A stretch of 59,747 nucleotides of DNA. It comes from a virus. Positions 6,708 to 13,594 of this stretch are shown one piece after another (position 1 is the stretch's first letter; each line of letters begins with the position of its first letter). Under the pieces are notes generated by a model, which was not told where the DNA came from, did no database searches, and saw only the letters and a list, made by a program, of their open reading frames with translations. The translations under genes and the position numbers were made by a program. The stretch covers positions 1 to 59,747 of the IMG/VR virus record IMGVR_UViG_3300050821_002577; one strand, 5' to 3'.

Positions 6708-6905
6708 ATGACCGAAATGAGGTGGCGAATCCATCCAATCTCTAATGAGGAAATGGATGACCTTATAGAAAGCGAGTCCCACAAGACCCGAGTGCGCCTG
6801 ATAGGGTATCCTCAATTTCGTTCTCCTGATGGCAGGCTGTACCCTCTAGCCGTTTACGGTGTTAGAATAAAAGGTGACTATTTCGTAGTGGGCAAACAAG
6901 ATTAA
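6708..6905 (+). CDS. Hypothetical protein, 65 aa
   Basis: A small protein of mixed character (WRIHPISNEEMDDLIESESH; YPLAVYGVRIKGDYFVVGKQ). The upstream GGGGTTAGAGCG gives a weak ribosome binding site. No family recognised. Confidence 0.65.
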   Translation: MTEMRWRIHPISNEEMDDLIESESHKTRVRLIGYPQFRSPDGRLYPLAVYGVRIKGDYFVVGKQD

Positions 6906-6919
6906 GAGGATAGACATAA

Positions 6920-7168
6920 ATGATAGCGGTTACTAACGAGCAATTCGACAGTAGCAGATGGGGAGAAACATTCCCCATGTCTCGTGAAGAGCGCTCTACT
7001 GCAATACGAGGGTTAGAGGTGGCCCGGCATTGGTTATTGCTAATCCATAACACAACACCAACGTGGGAAGGAGACGGTCATCCTACATTCAATATACGAT
7101 TGTTGGCGGATATTGATCGTCTAATCGACCGGCTGAAACATGCCGAAATCGTTCCCAACGTTACGTAA
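6920..7168 (+). CDS. Hypothetical protein, 82 aa
   Basis: A mostly helical protein (SREERSTAIRGLEVARHWLL; LADIDRLIDRLKHAEIV). It starts after AAGAGGATAGACATAA and is followed by a purine-rich spacer. No domain recognised. Confidence 0.65.
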   Translation: MIAVTNEQFDSSRWGETFPMSREERSTAIRGLEVARHWLLLIHNTTPTWEGDGHPTFNIRLLADIDRLIDRLKHAEIVPNVT

Positions 7169-7186
7169 AAGGGAGATAAAGGAGTC

Positions 7187-7420
7187 ATGGGCGAATTGTT
7201 CACCCGCGCCGAGGTAAAGCGGCACATGGCCGAAGAAGTGGCCGCTTGCGGGGGCGCGCGCAAATGGCTGCGAAAGCATCCCCATGCGGGGAATTGGAGC
7301 CATGCCATGCATATGATCGAAAACGGCGACGCAGCTTTTGCGCAGGCGGGAATTCTGGATATTCTTGGTTTTAAGCGAGTTGAGCGGTTCGAAGCTATAA
7401 ATCCTGATATCGGCAAATAA
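7187..7420 (+). CDS. Hypothetical helical protein, 77 aa
   Basis: A helical protein with the pattern HMAEEVAACGGARKWLRKH and AQAGILDILGFKRVERFEAI, which suggests a compact all-alpha fold. A strong ribosome binding site (GGGAGATAAAGGAGTC) precedes the ATG. No family recognised. Confidence 0.7.
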   Translation: MGELFTRAEVKRHMAEEVAACGGARKWLRKHPHAGNWSHAMHMIENGDAAFAQAGILDILGFKRVERFEAINPDIGK

Positions 7421-7434
7421 GAGAGGATTGAAAA

Positions 7435-7602
7435 ATGACTTTTGAAGAATATGTCGCTAGAATCAACGAGCTTGCGGGTAAAGATGACGCGTTAGACAAC
7501 ACAGGGCGATACTGTGATGCAGAAGCGTGGCGCGAATTCTACCACGATGGCTCAACGCCAGAAGAGGCGTGGGCTGAAGAAAAGTCAAATTGGAGCTACT
7601 AA
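7435..7602 (+). CDS. Hypothetical protein, 55 aa
   Basis: A short acidic protein (MTFEEYVARINELAGKDDAL; WREFYHDGSTPEEAWAEEKS). The GAGAGGATTGAAAA leader gives a good ribosome binding site, and its TAA overlaps the ATG of the next gene. No family recognised. Confidence 0.65.
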   Translation: MTFEEYVARINELAGKDDALDNTGRYCDAEAWREFYHDGSTPEEAWAEEKSNWSY

Positions 7603-7793
7603 TGCCTGAGCGTGTCGTTTTTGAGGAAGAAGGCCGAAGCGGACATATTCGGATATTCGCCACTGGCGAAGTTGGGGCAGACTTAATGGACGGAGTTGCC
7701 GGATACATTGAACGCCAGCGTTCTCGGGCCAATGCGCTCAATGCGGGCGATGTCGAGGTGGCGTCTTGGCAGTTTCATGACGCTATCAGTTAA
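7602..7793 (+). CDS. Hypothetical protein, 63 aa
   Basis: Starts at an ATG overlapping the upstream TAA. Beginning MPERVVFEEEGRSGHIRIFA, it reads as beta strands followed by a helix (GVAGYIERQRSRANALNAGD). No family recognised. Confidence 0.65.
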   Translation: MPERVVFEEEGRSGHIRIFATGEVGADLMDGVAGYIERQRSRANALNAGDVEVASWQFHDAIS

Positions 7794-7810
7794 TCAGAAG
7801 GAGAGAAAAG

Positions 7811-8047
7811 ATGACTGAAGACCAAATTGAAGCAGCCGCAGACCTGATCCGTTGCCGTAACCGCTTGAACGAGATGCTTGCCGAAATGGACGGAGAGGGG
7901 AAAGATATGTCCTTTTCCCTTCTCTTGGGGCGTGACCAAACCGTTTGGGACACCACGCCGCCAGTTAAGCAAATGATATGTATTGCCGCGCTTCGACTGA
8001 TGGCGAAAATGTGTGAGGCGGAATTGGACAAAATTCATACTACCTGA
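7811..8047 (+). CDS. Hypothetical protein, 78 aa
   Basis: A protein with two helices flanking a short beta part (ADLIRCRNRLNEMLAEMDGE; MICIAALRLMAKMCEAELDK). The leader AGAAGGAGAGAAAAG is a strong ribosome binding site. The spacers before this gene and the next share the sequence TCAGTTAATCA. No family recognised. Confidence 0.7.
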   Translation: MTEDQIEAAADLIRCRNRLNEMLAEMDGEGKDMSFSLLLGRDQTVWDTTPPVKQMICIAALRLMAKMCEAELDKIHTT

Positions 8048-8070
8048 ATCAGTTAATCACGGAGTGTGCC

Positions 8071-8463
8071 ATGTGTATGATAGACGATAGTGACCCTTGC
8101 CGAGTTTATAGCACGCGGTTTGTGGTTGCCCGGAAGACACACGTTTGTACCGAGTGCGGGAGAAATATCGCAATCGGCGAGCGGTACAAATATGCCTTCG
8201 GCGTTGATGATTTTCCATTCTCGGCACACACCTGCCATCACTGTACTGTTGCGCAAGACTGGCTTGTTCAGAATTGCGGAGGCTTTTTGCATTCCGGGGT
8301 CAGCGAGGATATCGCCGAGCACGTCATAGAATATCCTGACTTGGCCTTTGGCTTGACAAGACTGAGGCGCGGGATGGAGCGGAGATGGCGCAGCTTTAAG
8401 GGCACTGGACTGTTGCCGTTGCCAAGAATGCCCGACAGTATTTCGTCTGTCGTCACAGCCTAA
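8071..8463 (+). CDS. Zinc-binding CxxC protein, paralogue of the protein at 57128
   Basis: A 130-residue protein with paired cysteines: HVCTECGRNIAIGERYKYAF (CxxC) and AHTCHHCTVAQDW (CxxC), giving a likely four-cysteine zinc site. The further text CGGFLHSGVSEDIAEHVIEY is also found, nearly unchanged, in the 126-residue protein at 57128-57508 on the other strand. The two are clear paralogues in opposite early arrays. Family members are common in phages of Gram-negative hosts; function unknown. Confidence 0.8.
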   Translation: MCMIDDSDPCRVYSTRFVVARKTHVCTECGRNIAIGERYKYAFGVDDFPFSAHTCHHCTVAQDWLVQNCGGFLHSGVSEDIAEHVIEYPDLAFGLTRLRRGMERRWRSFKGTGLLPLPRMPDSISSVVTA

Positions 8464-8478
8464 ATCAGCAATAGCACG

Positions 8479-8805
8479 ATGAGAGGAACGGAGATGCTCA
8501 ACCGAGCAATCTTAGAGGAAGTCGGCACCGAGCGTGAGCGCCAGCAAACGGCGGAAGGCTTCGATCTTGACCATGACGACGGGCACGACATTATCGAATT
8601 GCCGCTCGCTGCGATGGCCTATTGCCAGAGCGCCTCGGTGGGTCTTGACGACACCACGAAGCTGCGCGGGAAGCCGCCGAGCTACTGGCCCTGGGACGCT
8701 GATTGGTGGAAGCCGAGCAGCAATCGCCGCGATCTTGTGAAGGCGGCGGCGCTGTGTTTAGCCGCCATCGAGAGGATTGATCGCGAAATCGACCGGCGCG
8801 GGTGA
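8479..8805 (+). CDS. Conserved phage protein with HDDxHD and WPWDxDWWKP motifs
   Basis: A 108-residue protein with the recognisable signatures ERERQQTAEGFDLDHDDGHD, PSYWPWDADWWKP and RRDLVKAAALCLAAIERID. This family occurs in many phages and plasmids; the acidic motif and helical ending resemble MazG-like nucleotide hydrolases or dCTP-pyrophosphatase-type helices, but the activity is unproven. Start motif is ATAGCACGATG, a variant of the start-associated motif; a second ATG follows at codon 6. Confidence 0.75.
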   Translation: MRGTEMLNRAILEEVGTERERQQTAEGFDLDHDDGHDIIELPLAAMAYCQSASVGLDDTTKLRGKPPSYWPWDADWWKPSSNRRDLVKAAALCLAAIERIDREIDRRG

Positions 8806-8835
8806 TCTTTCTCTAATAGCACATAGGGGCACACC

Positions 8836-9141
8836 ATGACCAAGCCGACGCCGATCATCAATGCCGCCATTGAGGCAGTATTAATTGCAGTAGACCATAT
8901 TGAAACTCGTATCCGCAATTTAACTGTGGCGCGAGGAATAGCGATAGAAGTCCTCCGCTCCGTCTGCCCCAAGGAGCCGTCTGCCGAGGAGATCGAGGCA
9001 CGAGCGACACGCCTAGCTGAGATCGCTTCGGAACACGACGAGAAAGTCGCCTGGACATGGCAGGAATACACCGAAGACGCGCTTGAGGATTACCGCGCCC
9101 GGCCGCTCTGGCGCGAACTCTGGGAAGGAGACGAGACGTGA
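8836..9141 (+). CDS. Hypothetical helical protein, 101 aa
   Basis: Mostly helical, rich in Ala and Glu (AAIEAVLIAVDHIETRIRNL; AEEIEARATRLAEIASEHDE). The leader ATAGGGGCACACC before ATG recurs before the genes at 52180 and 52930. Its stop overlaps the GTG start of the next gene. Confidence 0.7.
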   Translation: MTKPTPIINAAIEAVLIAVDHIETRIRNLTVARGIAIEVLRSVCPKEPSAEEIEARATRLAEIASEHDEKVAWTWQEYTEDALEDYRARPLWRELWEGDET

Positions 9142-9590
9142 CCGATCCAGTCCGCGAGGCCGATGAGTTTGAGTCAGAGCGCCGACGTGCTGCTGAAATT
9201 GGCGGCAGGGTGCTCGTCGATCGTCTCTATCATATACCGACAAAGTCGGAGCGCGACGCCGAAACAATAATTCTCGTGGCGAGGTTATTGATAGACTACG
9301 AAGCCGCGCAGGCCAAACTCGCGGCGCCGGCAGACGGCAAGCCGAACCCGCGTGAGGTGGGCGTGTTGTTGGCTAATATCGCCGAGGCTGAGGGCGATGC
9401 GGGGACTATTATACGGCTGATCGACGCCTTCCGCGCTGCCGGCGTCGCTGCGGAGCGGGAGCGGTGTGCAGGAGAGGCAGACTTTAGAGAACGGCAGATG
9501 CGTCCTAGCGCGGAACAATCAAATTACAGTAATGGATACGCCGACGCAGCAAAGCATATAGCTGCCGCTATCCGCGACCTCAATACCTGA
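9138..9590 (+). CDS. Hypothetical protein, 150 aa
   Basis: A 150-residue helical protein starting at GTG in a GTGA overlap. The end, with DAFRAAGVAAERERCAGEAD and QSNYSNGYADAAKHIAAAI, resembles the C-termini of many phage ead/Ea22-like early proteins. Role unknown. Confidence 0.7.
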   Translation: MTDPVREADEFESERRRAAEIGGRVLVDRLYHIPTKSERDAETIILVARLLIDYEAAQAKLAAPADGKPNPREVGVLLANIAEAEGDAGTIIRLIDAFRAAGVAAERERCAGEADFRERQMRPSAEQSNYSNGYADAAKHIAAAIRDLNT

Positions 9591-9605
9591 AGGTACGATA
9601 AGACG

Positions 9606-9845
9606 ATGAACATCTCCCCAAATGTCGTTATCCTCACTACGAAAGAACTACGTGAGCGGGAGGACCGGGCCTTTCAGCGCGGCGTGGAACGCGGGAAATT
9701 TGAAGCGGGTCACATCAACACAAGGGTAGCTCGCAATTGTATACACTGGCGCAGCGGTCGCTGCGAGACCTGCGGCTCACAGATACAGGCGTTTGAGGTG
9801 TCGGGCGATTACAAATGCCCTCACTTCGTTCCTGACATCGCCTAA
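9606..9845 (+). CDS. Small zinc-ribbon-like protein, 79 aa
   Basis: Contains CIHWRSGRCETCGSQ and a later YKCPHF, so three or four cysteines could hold a metal. The first half is a charged helix (ELREREDRAFQRGVERGKFE). Starts with the ATAAGACGATG motif. No family assigned. Confidence 0.7.
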   Translation: MNISPNVVILTTKELREREDRAFQRGVERGKFEAGHINTRVARNCIHWRSGRCETCGSQIQAFEVSGDYKCPHFVPDIA

Positions 9846-9869
9846 ACTGTATTTAAGAGAGGATTAGAA

Positions 9870-10166
9870 TTGAACCACCTAGAGTATGAAGAGGCGCGGG
9901 AACGTCGTCGGCATGAGTGGCTGATGAAATGGACCAAACGCTGCGCCGCTGATGCGCGTCTTGAGCGTGTGGCCTGCGCGTTGGCGTTGGCGCGCAACGT
10001 TAACCCGTTCGATACCCGGAAGGGCTTGGACTATAGGTGGATGGACGTAGTGAACCCGCCAGACCGAGTGATTTGGCTTGTTGGGGAACCCTACTGGAAA
10101 GAATATCAACAAGAGGCTTGGGAATTTATCCATATGCAAGACGCATCTCGCGCTATAACTGAATAA
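9870..10166 (+). CDS. Hypothetical protein, 98 aa
   Basis: Starts at TTG after a good ribosome binding site (GAGAGGATTAGAA). A basic helical N-terminus (EEARERRRHEWLMKWTKRCA) is followed by a Trp-rich C-terminus (VIWLVGEPYWKEYQQEAW). No family recognised. Confidence 0.65.
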   Translation: MNHLEYEEARERRRHEWLMKWTKRCAADARLERVACALALARNVNPFDTRKGLDYRWMDVVNPPDRVIWLVGEPYWKEYQQEAWEFIHMQDASRAITE

Positions 10167-10170
10167 CGTG

Positions 10171-10341
10171 ATGATCCCTCCAGATGCCCCGTTCACCTGT
10201 ATGCGTTGCGGCTTCGCGTTCCGTGATAGACCCACGCCAAGTTATGATGTTTCTGGCAACTTCATTGGAAACACCTGGAAGACGGAGTGTCCAAAATGCG
10301 GCTCGATCTACGCCCGGCGTGAGACGCCTGCATATCCATAA
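10171..10341 (+). CDS. Small zinc-ribbon protein, 56 aa
   Basis: A classical small zinc ribbon: CMRCGFAF at residues 10-17 and CPKCGSIYARR at 40-50. The start is ATG, with an in-frame GTG one codon earlier. Such ribbons in phages usually bind DNA, RNA or host proteins; the partner is unknown. Confidence 0.7.
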   Translation: MIPPDAPFTCMRCGFAFRDRPTPSYDVSGNFIGNTWKTECPKCGSIYARRETPAYP

Positions 10342-10369
10342 CGCTATGCCACAACAGGAGAGAATGGAA

Positions 10370-10552
10370 ATGGAGAACATCAACGAGGCACTTGCCCGCA
10401 AAGTTCGGGATGAAGCCACTGAGATGTCTGACCGCGAGCTTCTTGAAGCTGTCTATTGCATGCTTCGAGAGAATTTTCTAGGCCAGCAATATGCAGCCGA
10501 CGCCGCTCACTTGGAAAAAATGGGAGTCATCCTCGATAGGGATGCGAAATGA
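10370..10552 (+). CDS. Hypothetical helical protein, 60 aa
   Basis: A helical acidic protein (INEALARKVRDEATEMSDRE). AGGAG nine bases upstream favours this ATG. Two other in-frame ATGs exist at 10364 and 10346; the last has an ATAACGCTATG leader resembling the start-associated motif, so the start is not certain. Stop overlaps the next ATG. Confidence 0.65.
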   Translation: MENINEALARKVRDEATEMSDRELLEAVYCMLRENFLGQQYAADAAHLEKMGVILDRDAK

Positions 10553-10743
10553 GTTGGGAAGGCGTAATATCGCTCGGCGCTCACCGTAAGCCCGTTTGCT
10601 GGACTATCCACATTCGACAGGGCTGGGACGGCGAGCTTGCGGTTTACGTCAAGGACATCGCCGATGATGCTCGCTCACGCAAAGCCGCTATCGCCGCGCT
10701 TCGTCGCGCCGCTGATCTGATTGAAGACGATAATGGTACATAA
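10549..10743 (+). CDS. Hypothetical protein, 64 aa
   Basis: An ATGA-coupled small protein: a beta-rich front (KPVCWTIHIRQGWDGELAVY) and a helical end (KAAIAALRRAADLIEDD). No family recognised. Confidence 0.65.
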   Translation: MSWEGVISLGAHRKPVCWTIHIRQGWDGELAVYVKDIADDARSRKAAIAALRRAADLIEDDNGT

Positions 10744-10747
10744 GGCG

Positions 10748-11080
10748 ATGACACAGAATTTCATACTGAAGAGCGATGTAGATGAGGCTTTGCGCTCGCC
10801 CGTAGACCGTGCCGCATGGGCGATCAGCGCGGCGTTCCGCGAGGAAGGCTATGACCCGGAGCGCGACGAACCATCCGTCTTCGCCGAGTTCGTCAAGGCT
10901 GCCGAGCGCGTGCTACACGCGCTCGAATGGGATGACGTGACGCTGATGCTGCACAACGCCCGCGCCTATATGCTGCGTGAACGGGATGACGACGGAGAAG
11001 ACGAGACGGTGGAGAAGGCGGCCCGAGATTTTATGATCGAGCGCATCACTAGCTTGCTACGCGACGGCAACGACACCTAA
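10748..11080 (+). CDS. Hypothetical acidic protein, 110 aa
   Basis: An acidic, helical protein with no recognised domain (FREEGYDPERDEPSVFAEFV; RDDDGEDETVEKAARDFMIE). The start carries the ATAAGGCGATG motif; the motif lies just after the stop of the gene before. Confidence 0.7.
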   Translation: MTQNFILKSDVDEALRSPVDRAAWAISAAFREEGYDPERDEPSVFAEFVKAAERVLHALEWDDVTLMLHNARAYMLRERDDDGEDETVEKAARDFMIERITSLLRDGNDT

Positions 11081-11095
11081 AATGGTAATAACGCG

Positions 11096-11386
11096 ATGAA
11101 CGAGCCAACGTATCATGTGAGGCAATACCGACCGAACTACTTCTCTGGCTTTGATAATGCTGTGGTGCGCGATGTGAGCCGCGAAGCGATTCTTCAAGCG
11201 CCGTGGTTCCGAAACTTTGAGCGCGAAGGTTTCGACCACTTCTCGGTAGAGCCGTGCTCATCGGGCGAATTGATTATCTCAGCGCACTACAAAGACGGTG
11301 CGCATTGGGTAGCCGGGTTTGCGGTTAGCATCAAGCATGAATTGGCTAAAAACTGGCGATACGCCCCAGGAAATGTGTCGCCATAA
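11096..11386 (+). CDS. Hypothetical protein, 96 aa
   Basis: A soluble protein of 96 residues starting with the ATAACGCGATG motif. YHVRQYRPNYFSGFDNAVVR and ELIISAHYKDGAHWVAGFAV suggest beta sheets. No family recognised. Confidence 0.7.
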   Translation: MNEPTYHVRQYRPNYFSGFDNAVVRDVSREAILQAPWFRNFEREGFDHFSVEPCSSGELIISAHYKDGAHWVAGFAVSIKHELAKNWRYAPGNVSP

Positions 11387-11415
11387 CACCTAATCAGTGG
11401 ATAGGAGAAGGACAA

Positions 11416-11604
11416 GTGGATTTCGACAAAGAATGGATCGAAGACGTTGTGCGTTACATCATGCGGCATGACGGACCTGACCGGCATACCGATGGATCGG
11501 ATGTCATCACAGATTTTATCTGCGCCTACATCATGGGCGACGGAGATCGATGGCTTCTTGACTATAAGGCGCAGAAAGTCAAGACTCATCGTTTCTCTAT
11601 GTGA
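11416..11604 (+). CDS. Hypothetical acidic protein, 62 aa
   Basis: Starts at GTG after ATAGGAGAAGGACAA, a good ribosome binding site. The protein is acidic with Asp-rich stretches (FDKEWIEDVVRYIMRHDGPD). No family recognised. Confidence 0.6.
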   Translation: MDFDKEWIEDVVRYIMRHDGPDRHTDGSDVITDFICAYIMGDGDRWLLDYKAQKVKTHRFSM

Positions 11605-11614
11605 CGATAGGATC

Positions 11615-11695
11615 ATGATCTGGCTCTTCCCCCTCGGCCTCTTAACTCTTGCCTTTTGGCCCTGGCATCCGGTAGGCTGCGTTCCTCCCACGTAA
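11615..11695 (+). CDS. Small hydrophobic peptide, 26 aa
   Basis: A 26-residue peptide that is hydrophobic throughout its first 17 residues (MIWLFPLGLLTLAFWPW), so it could insert in the membrane. It lies just before the lysozyme-like gene, where a small holin-like or antiholin-like peptide would make sense, but this is position-based inference. Confidence 0.4.
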   Translation: MIWLFPLGLLTLAFWPWHPVGCVPPT

Positions 11696-11715
11696 ACCAT
11701 TGATGGAAAAGAGCA

Positions 11716-12060
11716 TTGAGATGTATCGCGCTCTGCTCCCTGATCGCGTCCTGGCTTAACTCCCACGGCTACGACGCTCCTCACCAAACCGCCTTTCTCC
11801 AACATATCTGGCTCGAATCCCGCTTTGAAGCGTGCGCGGTTAACCCTGCGTCCGGGTCGAGCTATCTCGCCCAATGGGACGGCCCGCGTCTGGCATGGTT
11901 CCGCAGGCGATACAAAGGCTGCCCGCCGTGGCAGGCCCAGCTAGAGCGGGCTGATTGGGAGCTTAGAAACGTGCCAGAGTATGGCTGCTTTTGGCACGCC
12001 AAGACGGAAGGTGCTGCGCTCGCGGCCTTACGGAGAGGGTTCGGTGGAGGGCGATGCTGA
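11716..12060 (+). CDS. Lysozyme-like protein of the phage tail lysozyme type
   Basis: A 114-residue protein starting at TTG. The centre carries LESRFEACAVNPASGSSYLA followed by QWDGPRLAWFRRRY, which matches the pattern (glutamate, then G..G..QW.g.R) of the phage tail lysozyme family that cleaves peptidoglycan. The N-terminus is hydrophobic (CIALCSLIASWL) and might act as a signal-anchor. It is the last gene of the rightward array and ends four bases from the convergent late block, which has its own GH25 lysozyme. Confidence 0.65.
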   Translation: MRCIALCSLIASWLNSHGYDAPHQTAFLQHIWLESRFEACAVNPASGSSYLAQWDGPRLAWFRRRYKGCPPWQAQLERADWELRNVPEYGCFWHAKTEGAALAALRRGFGGGRC

Positions 12061-12063
12061 GGG

Positions 12064-12282
12064 TCAGCGCAAGGTGGGCATGCCCATCCCTCCGCCTCCA
12101 ACGACTTCCGTTAGGAACCAGATGAGGCAGAGAAGACCGATCACGATCAGCGCGATCTTCACGGCCATCGGGGGAACAGGGATGCCGAGTTGCCCCAGAA
12201 CCCATAGGATCACCCAGCCGATGCCGACTAGGATGCACAGTCCGACGAGAAACCAGAGAACGGCAATTGCTAGATGGATCAT
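12064..12282 (-). CDS. Small membrane protein, last gene of the late block
   Basis: A 72-residue protein with two membrane segments (AIAVLWFLVGLCILVGIGWV and IALIVIGLLCLIWFL) separated by a short loop. The arrangement and size resemble the Thivi_2564 family of small bacterial membrane proteins found in prophages, and a holin role is possible. It is the most distal gene of the lysis cassette. Confidence 0.65.
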   Translation of the reverse strand: MIHLAIAVLWFLVGLCILVGIGWVILWVLGQLGIPVPPMAVKIALIVIGLLCLIWFLTEVVGGGGMGMPTLR

Positions 12283-12333
12283 GGCGCGGCCCCTTGCCGG
12301 CCACAATGGCCGTCGCCCTGTGAACGCCAGAAG

Positions 12334-12651
12334 CTACGCTGGCGTTCCCGAGACGATCTGGACAGTGGTGAGAACCTGCGGCTTCGGTTCAACGGTCACG
12401 GCAATAGACGCCGAGAAGGTCTTCCCGCCGACAGTAACATCGAACGTGATGCCGTCCGCGCCGGTCTCTGCGGCCTTCTGAACGGCGGTCATGCCATCAG
12501 CCGCAACCTCAAGAGTCTCGGCGGCGGTATTCGTGTTCGTCCACGTAGGGACCGCATCCGGCGTCGGCACGGTCGCCATCGGCTGGCCGTTTTCGTCAAG
12601 CCATGCGAGCGAAAGCGTGTCGGTCTGACCAACCTGGATAGTCTCAGCCAT
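12334..12651 (-). CDS. Ig-like small protein
   Basis: A 105-residue protein starting after AAGGATTCTGAAA. The sequence (IQVGQTDTLSLAWLDENGQP ... ITFDVTVGGKTFSASIAVTV) reads as a single Ig-like beta sandwich. Ig-like proteins of phages often decorate capsids or tails and bind carbohydrates; here the position in the lysis cassette leaves the role open. Confidence 0.65.
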   Translation of the reverse strand: MAETIQVGQTDTLSLAWLDENGQPMATVPTPDAVPTWTNTNTAAETLEVAADGMTAVQKAAETGADGITFDVTVGGKTFSASIAVTVEPKPQVLTTVQIVSGTPA

Positions 12652-12817
12652 TTTCAGAATCCTTTCCGATTCGAGTTCTATTGCCAATCCCTTGACGAGC
12701 AACACGGGACGTACATGGCGCAGCGGGTGACGGTGGAACCAATGGGGCCAGTGGCAGCGCATGTTCGATCATATGGTGCGGGACGGTCACTTTGTCATCG
12801 CCCGCCAGCGGCGGGCA
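12652..12817. other. Short stretch without a convincing gene
   Basis: On the minus strand a GTG frame of 48 codons (ending inside the next gene) and a Cys/His-containing frame without a start can be read. Neither has a good ribosome binding site. I see no clear terminator or repeat here. Confidence 0.4.
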
Positions 12818-13069
12818 TCAGCCGCAATCCCCATGTCCCCAGAAGTGCAGCGCCGCACCGCCCACGAGGATGCCGAGGACGAAGATCAAGATCGGCTGGT
12901 TGAGCGTGGTCTTCCGCGTCCAAGCTGTCAGCGTGCCGGAAACCCCGACAGTCGCCAGGGCTATCCCTTCATGTATCGCGAAGGTCAGAACGATGGTTCC
13001 AACCCACGCTCCCCAGGAAGCTACCAGCGACACAGCAACCCCGTCTCGCGGCTCAGCCGCACGGCCCAT
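12818..13069 (-). CDS. Membrane protein of the lysis cassette, holin candidate
   Basis: A protein of about 83 residues with two membrane segments (VGTIVLTFAIHEGIALATVG and ILIFVLGILVGGAALHFW), linked by TLTAWTRKTTLNQP. Its start overlaps the end of the upstream lipoprotein gene; a GTG about 17 codons later is an alternative. Two-TM membrane proteins next to an endolysin are commonly holins. Confidence 0.6.
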   Translation of the reverse strand: MGRAAEPRDGVAVSLVASWGAWVGTIVLTFAIHEGIALATVGVSGTLTAWTRKTTLNQPILIFVLGILVGGAALHFWGHGDCG

Positions 13070-13281
13070 GGCACGTTCGGGCCGAAGGAATTGGCGAAGG
13101 CTTGCGTAGCGCACGCCAGTTTCGCGGCATCAGACAGCACGGCAAAGCCGGTGTTGACGATCGTGACGATTTGGGGGACGGCCACGGCGGTGGCGACCCC
13201 AACCCCTGCCGCCATTGGAACGGCGCAGCCCCCGAGAACGAGGACTGCGCCTATCGCCAGATTACGGGGCCGGAGCGGCAT
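13021..13281 (-). CDS. Putative lipoprotein of the lysis cassette
   Basis: An 86-residue protein with a type II signal peptide: basic N-terminus (MPLRPR), hydrophobic stretch and lipobox LGGC at residues 16-19. The mature part is Val/Ala rich with no charged coiled coil, so it is not a typical Rz1 spanin. Start overlaps the end of the upstream gene. Confidence 0.65.
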   Translation of the reverse strand: MPLRPRNLAIGAVLVLGGCAVPMAAGVGVATAVAVPQIVTIVNTGFAVLSDAAKLACATQAFANSFGPNVPWAVRLSRETGLLCRW

Positions 13282-13459
13282 TGACCACGGCCGGATGCGT
13301 GGAGATCACCTGCTGCACGATCTGCACACCGCCCATCATGTCGCCCGCGAGCTTGACGATCTTCTGCAATCCGCCTTCGCCCGTCGCGGCATCCTGCGCC
13401 GCCTGCATGAGCGTCGGCAGCAGGGCTGCGAACGCCTGTTCGATTTCAGCAAACGTCAT
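13262..13459 (-). CDS. Hypothetical helical protein of the lysis cassette
   Basis: A 65-residue protein with two helices (AEIEQAFAALLPTLMQAAQD; GLQKIVKLAGDMMGGVQIVQ) and a Pro/Ala tail. The ribosome binding site (AAAGGGAAACAAA) is good. Unknown role; could bind or regulate the membrane-protein partner next to it. Confidence 0.65.
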   Translation of the reverse strand: MTFAEIEQAFAALLPTLMQAAQDAATGEGGLQKIVKLAGDMMGGVQIVQQVISTHPAVVNAAPAP

Positions 13460-13594
13460 TTTGTTTCCCTTTCTGCTAGTTGGACCGCGAAGGCGCGCTA
13501 GCGGGATAGGGGAATCCCTCGGTCACACATCCTTGCGGCAGAACCGCACACCCTCGCGGCCCGAAAGTTCCTTAGCACGAATTCCCGCTTTGCG

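Noticed and set aside
12652-12817. 48-codon GTG frame on the minus strand
   Set aside because: No ribosome binding site, Pro-rich text, ends inside the next gene; not convincing enough to list as a gene.
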